Below, in pieces: positions 42,800 through 53,207 of a stretch of 64,000 nucleotides of DNA; positions within the stretch are counted from its first letter, which is position 1, and every line of letters starts with the position of its first letter. Position numbers and translations under genes: made by a program. This stretch comes from Sulfurovum sp. (GTDB lineage Bacteria; Campylobacterota; Campylobacteria; Campylobacterales; Sulfurovaceae): contig JADGDL010000001.1 of NCBI GenBank assembly GCA_016744875.1, forward strand, positions 319 to 64,318, written 5' to 3'. The notes beneath the pieces were generated by a model. The model did not search any database. It saw nothing but the letters and a program-made list of their open reading frames with translations, and was not told the origin of the DNA.

Positions 42800-45430
42800 A
42801 TCTTCTACGATCCTGTCTTCAAAATGGTCTATTAAAAGATCATTAAGAGCCCCTAATTCTATAGGTTTTGAAAGATAGGCATCCATACCTGCACCTATGT
42901 ATTTTTCCCTGTCTCCCGAGAGAGCATTGGCTGTTAATGCAACGATAGGTATATGTTCTTTAGCATTCTTTCTTTCATAACCCAATATTTTACCCGTTGA
43001 TTCCATACCACCCATTACTGGCATCTCAACATCCATAAATATCATGTCATATTCATTTTCCATACGCTGTTCCAGTGCTTCAAGGCCATTATTTGCCATA
43101 CTGACCTCAACACCAAGTCTATTGAGTACATTAAGTATCAATTTTTGATTGATCATATTATCTTCAGCAACTAGTACATGTACATTTTCAAAAATGATCT
43201 TCTTCTTACTTTCAGTAGTTTCTTCTTTATCACTCAACATTTTCAGTGTTTTTGTAAAGTTTATCGGTTTATAGAGTATCTTGTCTATACGTGATTTGTA
43301 ACGTTTTAGATTACGCTTTTGATCTCCTGTTGAGAGCATGATTATCTTGGTATCAAACTCTAAGAACTTTTCTATTTCAGCTCCTCTGTGACGGAATTGA
43401 TGGTCAACAAAAAGAATATCCGGAAGGTGAGAAGAACCTTTTAGTGCTAACAAAGATTCATCATTATAATGCGTGATAGATGCTCCCGTATAAGCGATAT
43501 ATGCTTCTAAATTTTTATTAATAAAGTACTCATCCTCTATATGCGGATTAAGAATTCCAACAGTGTAAGCACTCATATCATCCACTTTTCTTCTTCCTGC
43601 GTTTTCAGCCTTCTTCATTTGCAATGTAAAATAGAAGGTAGAACCTTCATTTTTAACACTTCTGATATTAAGTTTTCCTCCCATATGCTCAACAAACTTA
43701 CCTGAAATAGAAAGTCCTAAACCTGTACCACCATATTTTCTGCTTGTGCTGACATCTGCCTGAGTAAATGCATCAAATATATTTTTTTTCTGCTCATCGG
43801 TAATACCAATACCTGTATCAGAGACTGAAAATTTGATCTTCACACCTTCTGTACTTTCAGATAATTTTTCGATCCTGACATTCACTTCACCGTTCTTAGA
43901 AGTAAATTTGATAGCATTACTCACAAGGTTTACTATGATCTGAGAGAGCTTTGTAGGGTCACCTATAAGCAGTGTAGGAAGATGAGGATCCAAAAAGATC
44001 TTGAAATCAATATTCTCTTCTGATGCTTTGGCAGCATAAGATTCAACAGCAGCCTCAAAACTGTCTATCGGGTCAAATTCTATATTCTCCAATTCTATCT
44101 TCTGCGCTTTTATCTTTGAAAGGTCAAGTATATCATTAACTATACTCAGAAGGTTTGCAGAACTCTTCTCTATCACTGCAATATGTTCTTCTCTTTCTGT
44201 TTTGGTATCTGATTCTTTTAAAAGTTGTGTAAATCCTAATATACCGTTAAGTGGTGTACGTATCTCATGAGACATACTTGCAAGGAAAAGATCTTTGGTC
44301 TGGTTGGCATCTTTAATGGCTTGGATCAAAAACTTATAGATATGATCTACTTTACCATTTGCTATCAATCTTCGAATCTCTTTTTGCTGATTTTCATTAA
44401 ATACCACCGCTATATCTTTCAAAGTTTCAGAAGAGATAGATTGATCTTGCTGTTTTTTGAAATAAAGTCTCACTAATCCAAAAAGAACAAACAACAATAT
44501 CAACATCACTATTGTAGATACAATAACAGGCCATCTACTTTGTGCCAGATATTCCTGTTCTCTGTTTTCAATATCTTCCCGCAATAAGGTCTGTACTACT
44601 TTAAAGTAATCCATCTTTGTTTCTATCTTATTTACCCATCCCTCAATGGAAACCGAGTAATCCCCTTTTCGCGCCTCATGCAGAATCATGTCACGTTCTA
44701 ACTTGATCATTGATTTGAATTGTTCGTTAGTGAGCAGTTCAGAGATTATTGCAGCTATATCTTTACTTAACAAAGTATCAAATTTTGGCAAGGTGTCATT
44801 ACCTACAAGTTGTGCCAAAAGTACTCTGTCTTCTCCACTCATGATTTTTGATCCGTACAATATAAAGTGTATACCCGTATTTTCAAAAACACTGTTCTCT
44901 CTGAGTATTGTATACTGTACATACATTGCTAGGTCACTATGTATCATCTTTGATCTCTCTACAGCAGTGATCTCTCTAAGTATCTCTAAAAGTAGTCCAA
45001 ATACCTTAGTATGGTAAGCATCCAAAAAAGTATTCTCATACGTTTCACTTAGCTGATCAACTTCTTTTCTAACTTCTTTCATCGCATCTTGAACATCATT
45101 AACCTGTGCATGAAAGATCGTATACTGGCCGTTTTGTGTGACAAAGGTATCCAACTCTATTAAGGCACGGTCAACCGCCTTTCTTCTTTGCATTACTTTT
45201 TCTAAACTGCTTATTTCTTTTGTTGCTAAATATTTTGCAGTATCAAGCCTTTCAAAAGATATCTTGCCCAATGTAGACTCTATCTCATAAATAAAAGATG
45301 AAATTTTTGTATGTTTTTTTGCCGTAGAATAATTCTGGTAAGATACGTAAGTATAGTATGATGAAATACTTACTAATATCATAACAATAATTAGCAGTAC
45401 ATTCAGTCTGTTTTTAATTTTCAATGCCAT
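42791..45430 (-). CDS. Hybrid sensor histidine kinase with two receiver-like domains
   Basis: An 879-residue membrane kinase. The start at 45430 is chosen because AAAAGGA precedes it at the right distance; a longer frame to 45487 lacks one. Two membrane helices (about 10-30 and 300-325) flank a periplasmic helical region resembling a NIT-type sensor. The kinase has the H-box SMSHEIRTPLNG, then N and G boxes (NLVSNAIKFTSKNG, DTGIGI, GTGLGLSI). A degenerate receiver follows, then a normal one with DVEMPVMGG and LSKPIE. The first has a plausible Asp (ILFVDHQ) but lacks the acidic pair. A candidate c-di-GMP riboswitch lies in its leader. Confidence 0.93.
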   Translation of the reverse strand: MALKIKNRLNVLLIIVMILVSISSYYTYVSYQNYSTAKKHTKISSFIYEIESTLGKISFERLDTAKYLATKEISSLEKVMQRRKAVDRALIELDTFVTQNGQYTIFHAQVNDVQDAMKEVRKEVDQLSETYENTFLDAYHTKVFGLLLEILREITAVERSKMIHSDLAMYVQYTILRENSVFENTGIHFILYGSKIMSGEDRVLLAQLVGNDTLPKFDTLLSKDIAAIISELLTNEQFKSMIKLERDMILHEARKGDYSVSIEGWVNKIETKMDYFKVVQTLLREDIENREQEYLAQSRWPVIVSTIVMLILLFVLFGLVRLYFKKQQDQSISSETLKDIAVVFNENQQKEIRRLIANGKVDHIYKFLIQAIKDANQTKDLFLASMSHEIRTPLNGILGFTQLLKESDTKTEREEHIAVIEKSSANLLSIVNDILDLSKIKAQKIELENIEFDPIDSFEAAVESYAAKASEENIDFKIFLDPHLPTLLIGDPTKLSQIIVNLVSNAIKFTSKNGEVNVRIEKLSESTEGVKIKFSVSDTGIGITDEQKKNIFDAFTQADVSTSRKYGGTGLGLSISGKFVEHMGGKLNIRSVKNEGSTFYFTLQMKKAENAGRRKVDDMSAYTVGILNPHIEDEYFINKNLEAYIAYTGASITHYNDESLLALKGSSHLPDILFVDHQFRHRGAEIEKFLEFDTKIIMLSTGDQKRNLKRYKSRIDKILYKPINFTKTLKMLSDKEETTESKKKIIFENVHVLVAEDNMINQKLILNVLNRLGVEVSMANNGLEALEQRMENEYDMIFMDVEMPVMGGMESTGKILGYERKNAKEHIPIVALTANALSGDREKYIGAGMDAYLSKPIELGALNDLLIDHFEDRIVEDLG

Positions 45431-45519
45431 AAAATTAATCCTTTTAGGATAATTAATGAAGGAGACAGAATAGTCCATGAGTGACATAGGGTTATTCTAT
45501 TGTGTAGTCTGGCGATCTT

Positions 45520-45595
45520 TATTCTCAGCCAGTGATACCAACTCTAAAGACCCATAACTTTCTGTCCTCACTTCACAGTGAGTTTAGCTTTTAAC
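45520..45595 (-). promoter_or_regulatory. Candidate c-di-GMP-I (GEMM-I) riboswitch in the histidine kinase leader
   Basis: The minus-strand leader matches the GEMM-I layout. A hairpin (CUCACU, GUGA tetraloop, AGUGAG; 45582-45567) is flanked by AAA and GAC as internal loop. It is closed by CU/AG, where the V. cholerae aptamer has GC/GC, a compensated change. GAAAGUUAUGGGUCU follows, close to the usual GCAAAGCUAC-GGGUCU. The second helix pairs AGUU (45559-45556) with GGCU (45530-45527). The position of ligand-contacting G20 is G (45588), that of A47 is A (45561), that of C92 is C (45532). A competing CUGGC/GCCAG stem (45532-45528 with 45513-45509) could be the expression platform. A -10 box at 45615-45620 would start this RNA. 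Confidence 0.6.
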
Positions 45596-45614
45596 ATATA
45601 TATCGATATTTTTC

Positions 45615-45620
45615 ATTATA
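45615..45620 (-). promoter_or_regulatory. Promoter -10 box of the kinase leader
   Basis: Minus-strand TATAAT (ATTATA on the plus strand) lies about 20 bases before the riboswitch-like RNA, so transcription would start near 45608 and include it. No strong -35 is seen. Confidence 0.5.
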
Positions 45621-45660
45621 CTCATAGTAAACTTAAAAATAATTAGTATACATGTGTCTT

Positions 45661-48600
45661 CTAAAAATCCCTCTTATAGATGATATCATAGGATTGCGAC
45701 TCTTCATCTGCTGAGATGACACTTTCCAATTTATGAGTATGCTCATATTTTAACTTTACACCCGAAACAATATCATTCACATAAATGATCGTCATTTTAT
45801 CAGATAGCTTTTGTCCTACTTCTATACTGTTTCCAGCGCCTAAAACAAGATGATCAAGCTGTACTCCTAGATCTGAGAGTGCTGATTTTGCCATGGCACC
45901 TCCCATCATCTTCATCATATCATCCCCTGAATTTGTTCCTGCTCCCTCTTCTGAATCAAATAAAATGATAGAGAGTATTTGTCCTCTACTCAGACTTGGT
46001 ACAGAAGAAAAGTTGATATGAAGTGTATTTGGTGTACCACTCACAGTGATGGTAATCAGATGATTAAGTGACTTATAGTTCACAATGGCTTCGATGAGCG
46101 GATTATTTGGATCACCGGTAAAATGTACATAACTTTTGTCGAGTACGAAACGTTTTCTTTCAAAGGTATAACTTCCCCCTTTTAGAATCTCAACACTTCC
46201 TAGAAGCATCAGTTCCCCCTGCTCAGCTTTATGTATACCCAAATCTGCTTTGGCTTTTATATCTATGGCACCTTTTTTGTAAACCAGCGGTTCTTTGCTT
46301 TGTACTTGAACATCCACAGAAAGATTTTCCATAAATGCACTTGGTTCATTCTCTTTTAACTCTTGCACTATAAGTATATCTGAGTCTGACGCATAGGTTT
46401 TTTGCCCCAGGTCATAATAGATGTTTCCACCTAAAATGATCACTTTCCCATGTACAGATGTTTTGTTTCCATCTAACACTGTTTTTACATCCACCTCAGA
46501 GTCAAGTTCTACTAGATCATGCGCTATATGTAATTTTTTTGCTGTAGCATTGACCTCACCACTCGAAGCATTTATATCGTACAGACCATTGATCTCAAGT
46601 TCATCATTTAGCCAAAAAGGTGAGATACTAACATTACCATCAACAAAGGAAACCCTCGAAGGTTTTGTAGAGAAAAGTTTTTGATCTGCATAGCTAAGTT
46701 GATACTTTTTCAGTACAAGCTCTGAAGCATCAAGTTCCACTTCAACAGTAATGTCTTCTACAACATGTTCAGTATCCATATCCACTACATAAGCAATATG
46801 TGGAGACTTTAAAGTAACATCTGCGCTTTTTAACTGAGAAATAACTACGGAAAGATCAGCACTTCCTTTTACATTAGGCAGTGCTTCCAAGGTATAAACA
46901 CCCTCAACACTTTTCAGTAAAGATGGCATAGAACTTATCTTGGTATCCATTTTAAGTTCTTCCTCAAAATTACCGGAGAGAATTGTTTTTAATCCACCAA
47001 GATCTAACGTACCATTTATCTCTTTACTGCTAAATATGTAAGCTGCATTAGTCTTTAATGTGCCTGCTTGAAGCTGAACATCTACCATGTCATCCTTTAA
47101 CTGTGCATCTGTCCTTATAGGGTTTAGACTGTCCCATTTCAGTTCTTTACTATATGGTCTCAAAAGTGACTCTTTAGGTATATATGTCATTGACTTTATC
47201 TCTAAGTTCTCTTTATAACTTATGTTTGCATCCATAGTCACGACATTGGAATGTAGGTTTACATTAGCAGATAAAGTGGCATTTTCTTCAAAAGAAAGCG
47301 GTGCATCTATCACAAGGTCAGCTTTTGTTTGGTTAAGTTCTACAGGAAGCTCAACAAAGTCACGTAAAAACAAGGCTTCTTTTGTTTCTAAATGCAGACT
47401 AGCGTTTTTAAAATCATCAGAAACAAATGTTCCTTTCAGATTATCTGCTGTTATCTCTGTGCTTATACTCTGTATATCACCAGTATAGTGCACTTCTAAA
47501 TGATTCAAAGGTTTTACATATTTTGCTTCCACCCCTATGATCTCTTCTGCATGGATCTCACCACTGTAACTAATATTGTCATCCATAACAAAAAGATTTG
47601 AGATGAAAACATCCTCTGCATACGGTGTTGTGATCATCAGATTACTAGTTACTTGCATACGACCTTTTTTTATGTCGTATACTAGATAGGAGTGTAATTT
47701 GTCTATGTCAAGATTAAAAGCATCTTTCTCAGCTTTCAGTAACTGTTTCATGGTGATTTTCAGATCTGTTACCACTTGTTCTTCAGACACATTGAGATCT
47801 AAAGTGATTTCTCCAACTGCTTCGTGTCGTATAGGCAGATCATAAAGTTCAAACAATCTTTCTTTCGGTTTAAAATCTACCTTTCCAATGAGCTTATTGT
47901 TTTTAATTTTTGTAGTATAAAAAACATTACTAAGGTTGGTAGTAGCATTCAAATCTACATTTGCTTTTTGGAGCAGAAGGTTTTGCACATCAAAAACTGC
48001 ATCACTACCATTTACATTGAATGACCTGATGTCTACAGGATCATATTTTAAAGGAAGTATACTGATCGCCAATTTATCAATCATGACCCATTGAGGTATC
48101 AATGGATTTTTTGACAATTCATTATTGGTATTCTTTTCTGTTCTATGAGTATCATCACTTTTGATACTATCATTACTCTCATTATCTTTAGGTATGAAAA
48201 GTATTTGCAGTGCAAGCGCATCAAGTTCTTTAATGGTTAACTCTTTCACATTTACCTTGCCATCTTTCAGACCGGCATGCAAAATAATATCTGTCACATT
48301 GCTATCTGTCTCTAAAGATAAATTACCAATATTCAAACTTTCATTTGCGTAGACAACATCTTTTATATCTAATGTGACCCTTGAAAAAGTGATCCCCTGC
48401 TCTACAAAAGATTCAAGGTTCAAGGCTGCATGATGGACTCCTACCTCAAAAGCAAAGGGGGCAGAGCTGTTTACTTCTTTACTTTGATTTTCATCAGTAG
48501 GGAAAGAAGCGATCAATGTTTTTATCGTATCAACATTGGCTTTTTCTATCTCAAGCTTAGATACAATGATCTTTTTTTTCACAAGCCCGTTTGGATTCCA

Positions 48601-48867
48601 TCGTAATGCGATATGTTGTGCCAGTGGCTCTTTATTATAAGCAAGGTCATCGATCTCAATACCTGTTAGTGCATTGCCATATATGCGACTGTACGTAATG
48701 TTATAATCAGGTGCAAAAGTCTCTGCTACCTTTTTGATGATGAAGGGAGAATTTGCTACAAAATAAAGTACGAAACCCAATATAATAACTAGACCTAATA
48801 TATAGACGATGATCTTTCTTAACCAAAGGAGAGGTCCGTAAAACAGAAATGCTTTAATACTCGGCAT
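45661..48867 (-). CDS. tamB: TamB (translocation and assembly module subunit)
   Basis: A 1068-residue envelope protein with one N-terminal membrane helix (about 17-36, IIVYILGLVIILGFVLYFV) and a very long periplasmic stretch of beta-rich repeats, ending in the DUF490/TamB C-terminal domain (GGSYTFERKRFVLDKSYVHFTGDPNNP, then SIEVGQKLSDKM). TamB spans the periplasm and works with TamA in outer-membrane protein assembly; lipid transport is also proposed for the family. It lies 33 bases after tamA in one operon with gpsA. Confidence 0.93.
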   Translation of the reverse strand: MPSIKAFLFYGPLLWLRKIIVYILGLVIILGFVLYFVANSPFIIKKVAETFAPDYNITYSRIYGNALTGIEIDDLAYNKEPLAQHIALRWNPNGLVKKKIIVSKLEIEKANVDTIKTLIASFPTDENQSKEVNSSAPFAFEVGVHHAALNLESFVEQGITFSRVTLDIKDVVYANESLNIGNLSLETDSNVTDIILHAGLKDGKVNVKELTIKELDALALQILFIPKDNESNDSIKSDDTHRTEKNTNNELSKNPLIPQWVMIDKLAISILPLKYDPVDIRSFNVNGSDAVFDVQNLLLQKANVDLNATTNLSNVFYTTKIKNNKLIGKVDFKPKERLFELYDLPIRHEAVGEITLDLNVSEEQVVTDLKITMKQLLKAEKDAFNLDIDKLHSYLVYDIKKGRMQVTSNLMITTPYAEDVFISNLFVMDDNISYSGEIHAEEIIGVEAKYVKPLNHLEVHYTGDIQSISTEITADNLKGTFVSDDFKNASLHLETKEALFLRDFVELPVELNQTKADLVIDAPLSFEENATLSANVNLHSNVVTMDANISYKENLEIKSMTYIPKESLLRPYSKELKWDSLNPIRTDAQLKDDMVDVQLQAGTLKTNAAYIFSSKEINGTLDLGGLKTILSGNFEEELKMDTKISSMPSLLKSVEGVYTLEALPNVKGSADLSVVISQLKSADVTLKSPHIAYVVDMDTEHVVEDITVEVELDASELVLKKYQLSYADQKLFSTKPSRVSFVDGNVSISPFWLNDELEINGLYDINASSGEVNATAKKLHIAHDLVELDSEVDVKTVLDGNKTSVHGKVIILGGNIYYDLGQKTYASDSDILIVQELKENEPSAFMENLSVDVQVQSKEPLVYKKGAIDIKAKADLGIHKAEQGELMLLGSVEILKGGSYTFERKRFVLDKSYVHFTGDPNNPLIEAIVNYKSLNHLITITVSGTPNTLHINFSSVPSLSRGQILSIILFDSEEGAGTNSGDDMMKMMGGAMAKSALSDLGVQLDHLVLGAGNSIEVGQKLSDKMTIIYVNDIVSGVKLKYEHTHKLESVISADEESQSYDIIYKRDF

Positions 48868-48900
48868 TTAGTACCTCCCTGTATAATGCTTTTAACAGAA

Positions 48901-50661
48901 TCAAAATGACTGTCCTATCTGAAATGAGATAGCATACTGTGAAGTGTCTTGCACATTAAAACCTACATCCAATTTAAAAGGGCCGATAGGTGTCATATAT
49001 CGTACGCCAAGACCTGCAGACGTGATGATCTCTCCATCGAAATTATAACTCTCATCAGTAAGCATAGTGTTATCTGTAAAAACAGCACCGTATACATCTC
49101 CCCATACCGGATAATTTGCTTCTAAAGAGAGATTTGCCATACTTGATGCACCATTAATGGTATCTTCCGTAGGAGAAAGTATCACACCTATTTCTCTATA
49201 CCCATAAGCACGGTTGGAGTAAGACCCCCCTGCAAAAAAGTATTTGGATTCGGGAAGTCCCTCCGCAGATTCAGCTTCCACAACCCCTACTTTTCCTACA
49301 GTAGAAAGTGTAAGGTTCGCAAACGTATAAATAAGCCTTCCTTCATACTGTGTTTTATGATACGCACTGGTATCTTCATCACTTGAAAATCCTGCTTCTG
49401 CATATGCTGCAAGATAATAACCAAATTTTGGATTTAACTTTGAATCTCTTGCATCATAAACAAAATCCACATAAGAGTAAGTCAGTAAGAAAAGACCTTC
49501 ATTCACTGCCTGTTCTAAATCTTCACCCTCTCTAATATTATCTAAGGCATCGATCCTAATATTTTCCACAGCCATACCTGCACGTAATTTCAACCGCCCA
49601 TCATGGTATTCCAAATAACCTCTGGCAAATTCCATCTCTTCCTGAAATCCATCATATTCAAGATTCGAATATCCTAAGTTTGCACCAAAGTCAATGTTAT
49701 ATGTAAAAAGATTTAATAATGCCGGTTTAAAAAAGTCCAATCTTGCCAATTGTTCTTTTTTAGACCATGCAAGTTGAAGTTTCAATTTTTGGGCTTGACC
49801 GTAAAAATTATTTTTAACAATATTCCCATGGACACGTGCTCCTACATAAGTATCGTATCCTAGACCAATTTCAGTATGGTATGGTTTTTCCATCTCTTTG
49901 AACTTTATATCTACAGGAACCACATTATAAAACTTTCTATCTACACTGATAAGTACAGAATCAAAAGAAGTGAGTGCATAAAGGTTATTGGATGTTTCCT
50001 GCACAAGTTCCGTATTGAAACGTTCTCCTTCTAATGCACGAACCCTGGATAGGATGACATCATCATCTATTGTTTTAAGTCCAGATGTTGTCAATTTACC
50101 AAAAGTACAGATACCACCTTTTGTTAACTTATATTGGAAATCTACGATATGTTCATCCAGATCCACATATGCTTTGGCATCCAGATCATAAGAACAGTAC
50201 CCCTCTTTCAGAAGCTGTTCTATAATATTACTCTTGATCGATGTAAAGGTTTCAACTCTAAAAATAGTGCCTTTTTCAAGTATAACAAGATCTTGAAGAT
50301 CAAAATCGCTTGAGATATTTATATCTCTCACTCTGACAGGTTCATTTTCTGTAATAGATACAGATATATTTGTATTGTTCTCTTCTATCGTAAAGTTTGC
50401 ATCATAAAATCCTTCTGACCTGTAAAAACTTATTAAAGAGGGTTCCAGAGTGGGTCGAAGTTTATCTTTGAGTCGTGGGGTATCATCTTTCCAAAACTGC
50501 CAAAAACTTGCAGCATCTACACTTAAAGCATCTTGTAGATCTGATTCTTCAAAATGCTGTTGTCCCGTGAAATGTATCTCATGTGTTGGTAATTCTAATT
50601 CATCAGCCATCAAAAAAGTACAAAACAGTAATACTATCCATACTTTCAATGATCTTTGCAT
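48901..50661 (-). CDS. tamA: TamA (BamA-family outer-membrane protein)
   Basis: A 586-residue outer-membrane protein. A signal peptide (MQRSLKVWIVLLFCTFLMA) is followed by POTRA-like domains (to about 260) and a 16-strand barrel of the Omp85 family, with the conserved ARDSKLNPKFGYYL, GGSYSNRAYGYRE and TPIGPFKLDVGF segments and a terminal aromatic residue. Its partner tamB follows directly, supporting TamA over BamA. Confidence 0.92.
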   Translation of the reverse strand: MQRSLKVWIVLLFCTFLMADELELPTHEIHFTGQQHFEESDLQDALSVDAASFWQFWKDDTPRLKDKLRPTLEPSLISFYRSEGFYDANFTIEENNTNISVSITENEPVRVRDINISSDFDLQDLVILEKGTIFRVETFTSIKSNIIEQLLKEGYCSYDLDAKAYVDLDEHIVDFQYKLTKGGICTFGKLTTSGLKTIDDDVILSRVRALEGERFNTELVQETSNNLYALTSFDSVLISVDRKFYNVVPVDIKFKEMEKPYHTEIGLGYDTYVGARVHGNIVKNNFYGQAQKLKLQLAWSKKEQLARLDFFKPALLNLFTYNIDFGANLGYSNLEYDGFQEEMEFARGYLEYHDGRLKLRAGMAVENIRIDALDNIREGEDLEQAVNEGLFLLTYSYVDFVYDARDSKLNPKFGYYLAAYAEAGFSSDEDTSAYHKTQYEGRLIYTFANLTLSTVGKVGVVEAESAEGLPESKYFFAGGSYSNRAYGYREIGVILSPTEDTINGASSMANLSLEANYPVWGDVYGAVFTDNTMLTDESYNFDGEIITSAGLGVRYMTPIGPFKLDVGFNVQDTSQYAISFQIGQSF

Positions 50662-50671
50662 CTTATACCTC

Positions 50672-51559
50672 TTAACCTAATAGATCTCTCACACTCTCAC
50701 GAGGATCTTTACCTTCTTCTATCATAGCATAGACTTCTTGGGCTATAGGCAAATAAATATTTTTATCTTTGGCTAACTTATAGAGTGCTTTTGCTGTAGG
50801 AACACCTTCTGCCACTTCTCCCAACTCTTCAAGTATTTCATCCATACTTTTGCCTTTCGCAAGTCCTAGGCCTACTCTAAAGTTTCGTGAAAGTGTCGAA
50901 GATGCAGTTAGAAAAAGATCTCCTGCTCCCCCTAATGAGAGAAAGGTTTCAGTTTGTGCGCCAAAAGCTTCTCCAAAACGTGTCATCTCGACCAAACCTC
51001 TTGAGATAAGTGCAGCTCTTGCATTGTTGCCAAGTCCCAGACCATCACAGACACCACCAGCAATGGCAATGACATTTTTATAGGCACCAGAGACTTCTGC
51101 TCCTACCACATCATCACTCACATACCCTTTGATAAAAGAAGGGAGAGCTTCCGCATATATATTAGCCAATTCCTCATTGCTAGAACTGATCATCAAAGCT
51201 GTAGGTAAAGACTTCATAACTTCTGCAGCAAATGAAGGTCCTGAGACAAATGCCAATCTTTCAGGAGGCACAAAAGAGCCATATATCTCATTTAGAAATG
51301 CCCCCGTACTTGTCTCAATACCTTTAGCAGCAACCAATATATTTTGACCGTGATCCACAAAATTCTCTTCCATCCAACCACGTACGAATTGTGCAGGAAT
51401 TGCCATCACAAGATACTCACGTTGTAATGCTTCATCCATAGGTACAAAATTCTCCATCTCTTTCGTAGAACGAGACGAGATCACCACATCATTATCTTGA
51501 GAATATGCATGATACAATGCTGTTCCCCATTTACCTGCTCCTATGATAGCTATCTTCAT
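50672..51559 (-). CDS. gpsA: Glycerol-3-phosphate dehydrogenase [NAD(P)+]
   Basis: A 295-residue cytosolic enzyme that makes sn-glycerol-3-phosphate for phospholipids. The nucleotide-binding opening IIGAGKWGTALYHAYS, the AAKGIE motif, GPSFAAEV and the catalytic Lys in GAYKNVIAIAGG are visible, as is the GLGDLFLT-like segment (GGAGDLFLTASSTLSRN). It is ten bases upstream of tamA, so membrane lipid and envelope assembly genes share a transcript. Confidence 0.97.
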   Translation of the reverse strand: MKIAIIGAGKWGTALYHAYSQDNDVVISSRSTKEMENFVPMDEALQREYLVMAIPAQFVRGWMEENFVDHGQNILVAAKGIETSTGAFLNEIYGSFVPPERLAFVSGPSFAAEVMKSLPTALMISSSNEELANIYAEALPSFIKGYVSDDVVGAEVSGAYKNVIAIAGGVCDGLGLGNNARAALISRGLVEMTRFGEAFGAQTETFLSLGGAGDLFLTASSTLSRNFRVGLGLAKGKSMDEILEELGEVAEGVPTAKALYKLAKDKNIYLPIAQEVYAMIEEGKDPRESVRDLLG

Positions 51560-51560
51560 T

Positions 51561-53195
51561 CTATATATCCTTCTCTTTATTTTCGATCATTTCAACAAAT
51601 TGTGATGCACTTTCATCATACATATCAAAGATCCTGCTCACTCCGGCTAAAAGTAATTTTCTGTTGTCTTCTTTACTGTCTGACAATGCTACGATCTCGG
51701 AATCAAATCCTTTTGCACGCAATGTAATTGCATAGTATACATTTAAAGCTTCATCATCCATTGCACACACTGCTATACCATCACTGATCTCTGGTGCCTG
51801 AGTAGCTTTTTTATCAATAAAAACAACATTGGTAAATTCATCAGCTCTTGCACTTTCATAACGTGCATTGTCTATCTCATAGATAGTAACCTCCAAGCCT
51901 TCTTTTTGTAATGCCTTGCATATATGTTTACTTTTATGTGTATAACCAAAAAAGACAATACTCTTATGCTCCTCTAGGCTATGTTTCTTTAAATAGTTAA
52001 ACGTTTTAGTATCTACTACATCATAAGGTTCTACAATACCATCAACTTTGGTAGCTACATACTGTGCATGCAACGCTACTTGATTCATACGTGTATAAAC
52101 AACTGATTTCTTTCGTATACTCTTTGCATTGAGTATAAAATAGATATTGTCTATATCAGAGCTTCTCAGTGTCAACATCGCAGCAATGTTACTACGTTGA
52201 TAGAGATCATTAATGATCTTTGCAGAAGAACCATCTGCATGTATGACCTGGTATCCGTCTTGCACTGCAATTGAAGCTTTTTCTTCATTACTTTCTATAA
52301 TTACCGGTTCATACATTTTATGTATCTTGAGTTTTTTAGCGATCGTTGCACCTAAATGACCGTACCCATTGATAATGACAACATTGTGCATTTTGTTGAC
52401 ATGATTGATACTGTCTTGATTACGCAGTTCATCAAATCTTTCAGAAAAAGCTGAGACCATTACAGAGGTTACAAAAGAGATCATAGCGATACCAATGACG
52501 ATACCAAACATAGAAATAATTTTACCCATTTCAGTCACAGGAGATATGTCTCCATACCCCACTGTTGATATGGTCACCAATGCCCAGTAAATAGCATCTA
52601 AATAGGAATGTAATTCTTCATTTATCCCAAATTCAAGCAGGTAGAATATAGAACCAAAAGTAAAGGTAATACCAAAAAGCATGTATCCTAAAAAGATGAA
52701 TTCAAAACGTTTTTTCAGTAAAGCATTAAAAAGACTTGATGCACCATGCATGTAATGATAGAGCTTCAAAAGTCTAATAATTCTAAATTTTGGGAAGATA
52801 GCCACAAGGTCTATGAGTGCAGGTAGAGAGATCATATAACGCAATTTTGACTTTATAATTGTCCAGTATCGTTCCGAACTCTTTTCATTGGAAGAAGAAA
52901 CCAGATACTTATGAATGTCATGACTTATCCAGAGTCTCAACAGATATTCTAAAGCAAAGATACCTGTGACAAAATAGAGATCAAACTCAACCAGCCACTC
53001 GGGGATCTTTCCTGTTTTACTCATGATCAAAATAGAGATAGAGATAACGATCAAAAGTATCATGAAAGCATCAAAATATCTTTTATAAGGGTAATTCACA
53101 TCTTCAAGAAGTGAACGGAAAAATGACTTTACTTTTTGATACTTGACTGACTTGTCTATCTTTTCGGAGAGTTGTAGTATAAAGTTATGCATCAT
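51561..53195 (-). CDS. Six-helix potassium channel with TrkA-N (RCK) domains
   Basis: A 544-residue ion channel subunit. Six hydrophobic segments (about residues 42-215) resemble a voltage-gated type, and the filter TVGYGD at 211-216 marks potassium selectivity. A cytoplasmic RCK region follows, with VIINGYGHLGATIAKKL as nucleotide-binding loop and a second RCK-like half (SIVFFGYTHKSKHICKAL). The S4-like segment (RIIRLLKLYHYMH) has few regular Arg repeats, so voltage gating is doubtful. The gpsA gene starts two bases after its stop. Confidence 0.93.
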   Translation of the reverse strand: MMHNFILQLSEKIDKSVKYQKVKSFFRSLLEDVNYPYKRYFDAFMILLIVISISILIMSKTGKIPEWLVEFDLYFVTGIFALEYLLRLWISHDIHKYLVSSSNEKSSERYWTIIKSKLRYMISLPALIDLVAIFPKFRIIRLLKLYHYMHGASSLFNALLKKRFEFIFLGYMLFGITFTFGSIFYLLEFGINEELHSYLDAIYWALVTISTVGYGDISPVTEMGKIISMFGIVIGIAMISFVTSVMVSAFSERFDELRNQDSINHVNKMHNVVIINGYGHLGATIAKKLKIHKMYEPVIIESNEEKASIAVQDGYQVIHADGSSAKIINDLYQRSNIAAMLTLRSSDIDNIYFILNAKSIRKKSVVYTRMNQVALHAQYVATKVDGIVEPYDVVDTKTFNYLKKHSLEEHKSIVFFGYTHKSKHICKALQKEGLEVTIYEIDNARYESARADEFTNVVFIDKKATQAPEISDGIAVCAMDDEALNVYYAITLRAKGFDSEIVALSDSKEDNRKLLLAGVSRIFDMYDESASQFVEMIENKEKDI

Positions 53196-53207
53196 ATTCT
53201 CCCTATC

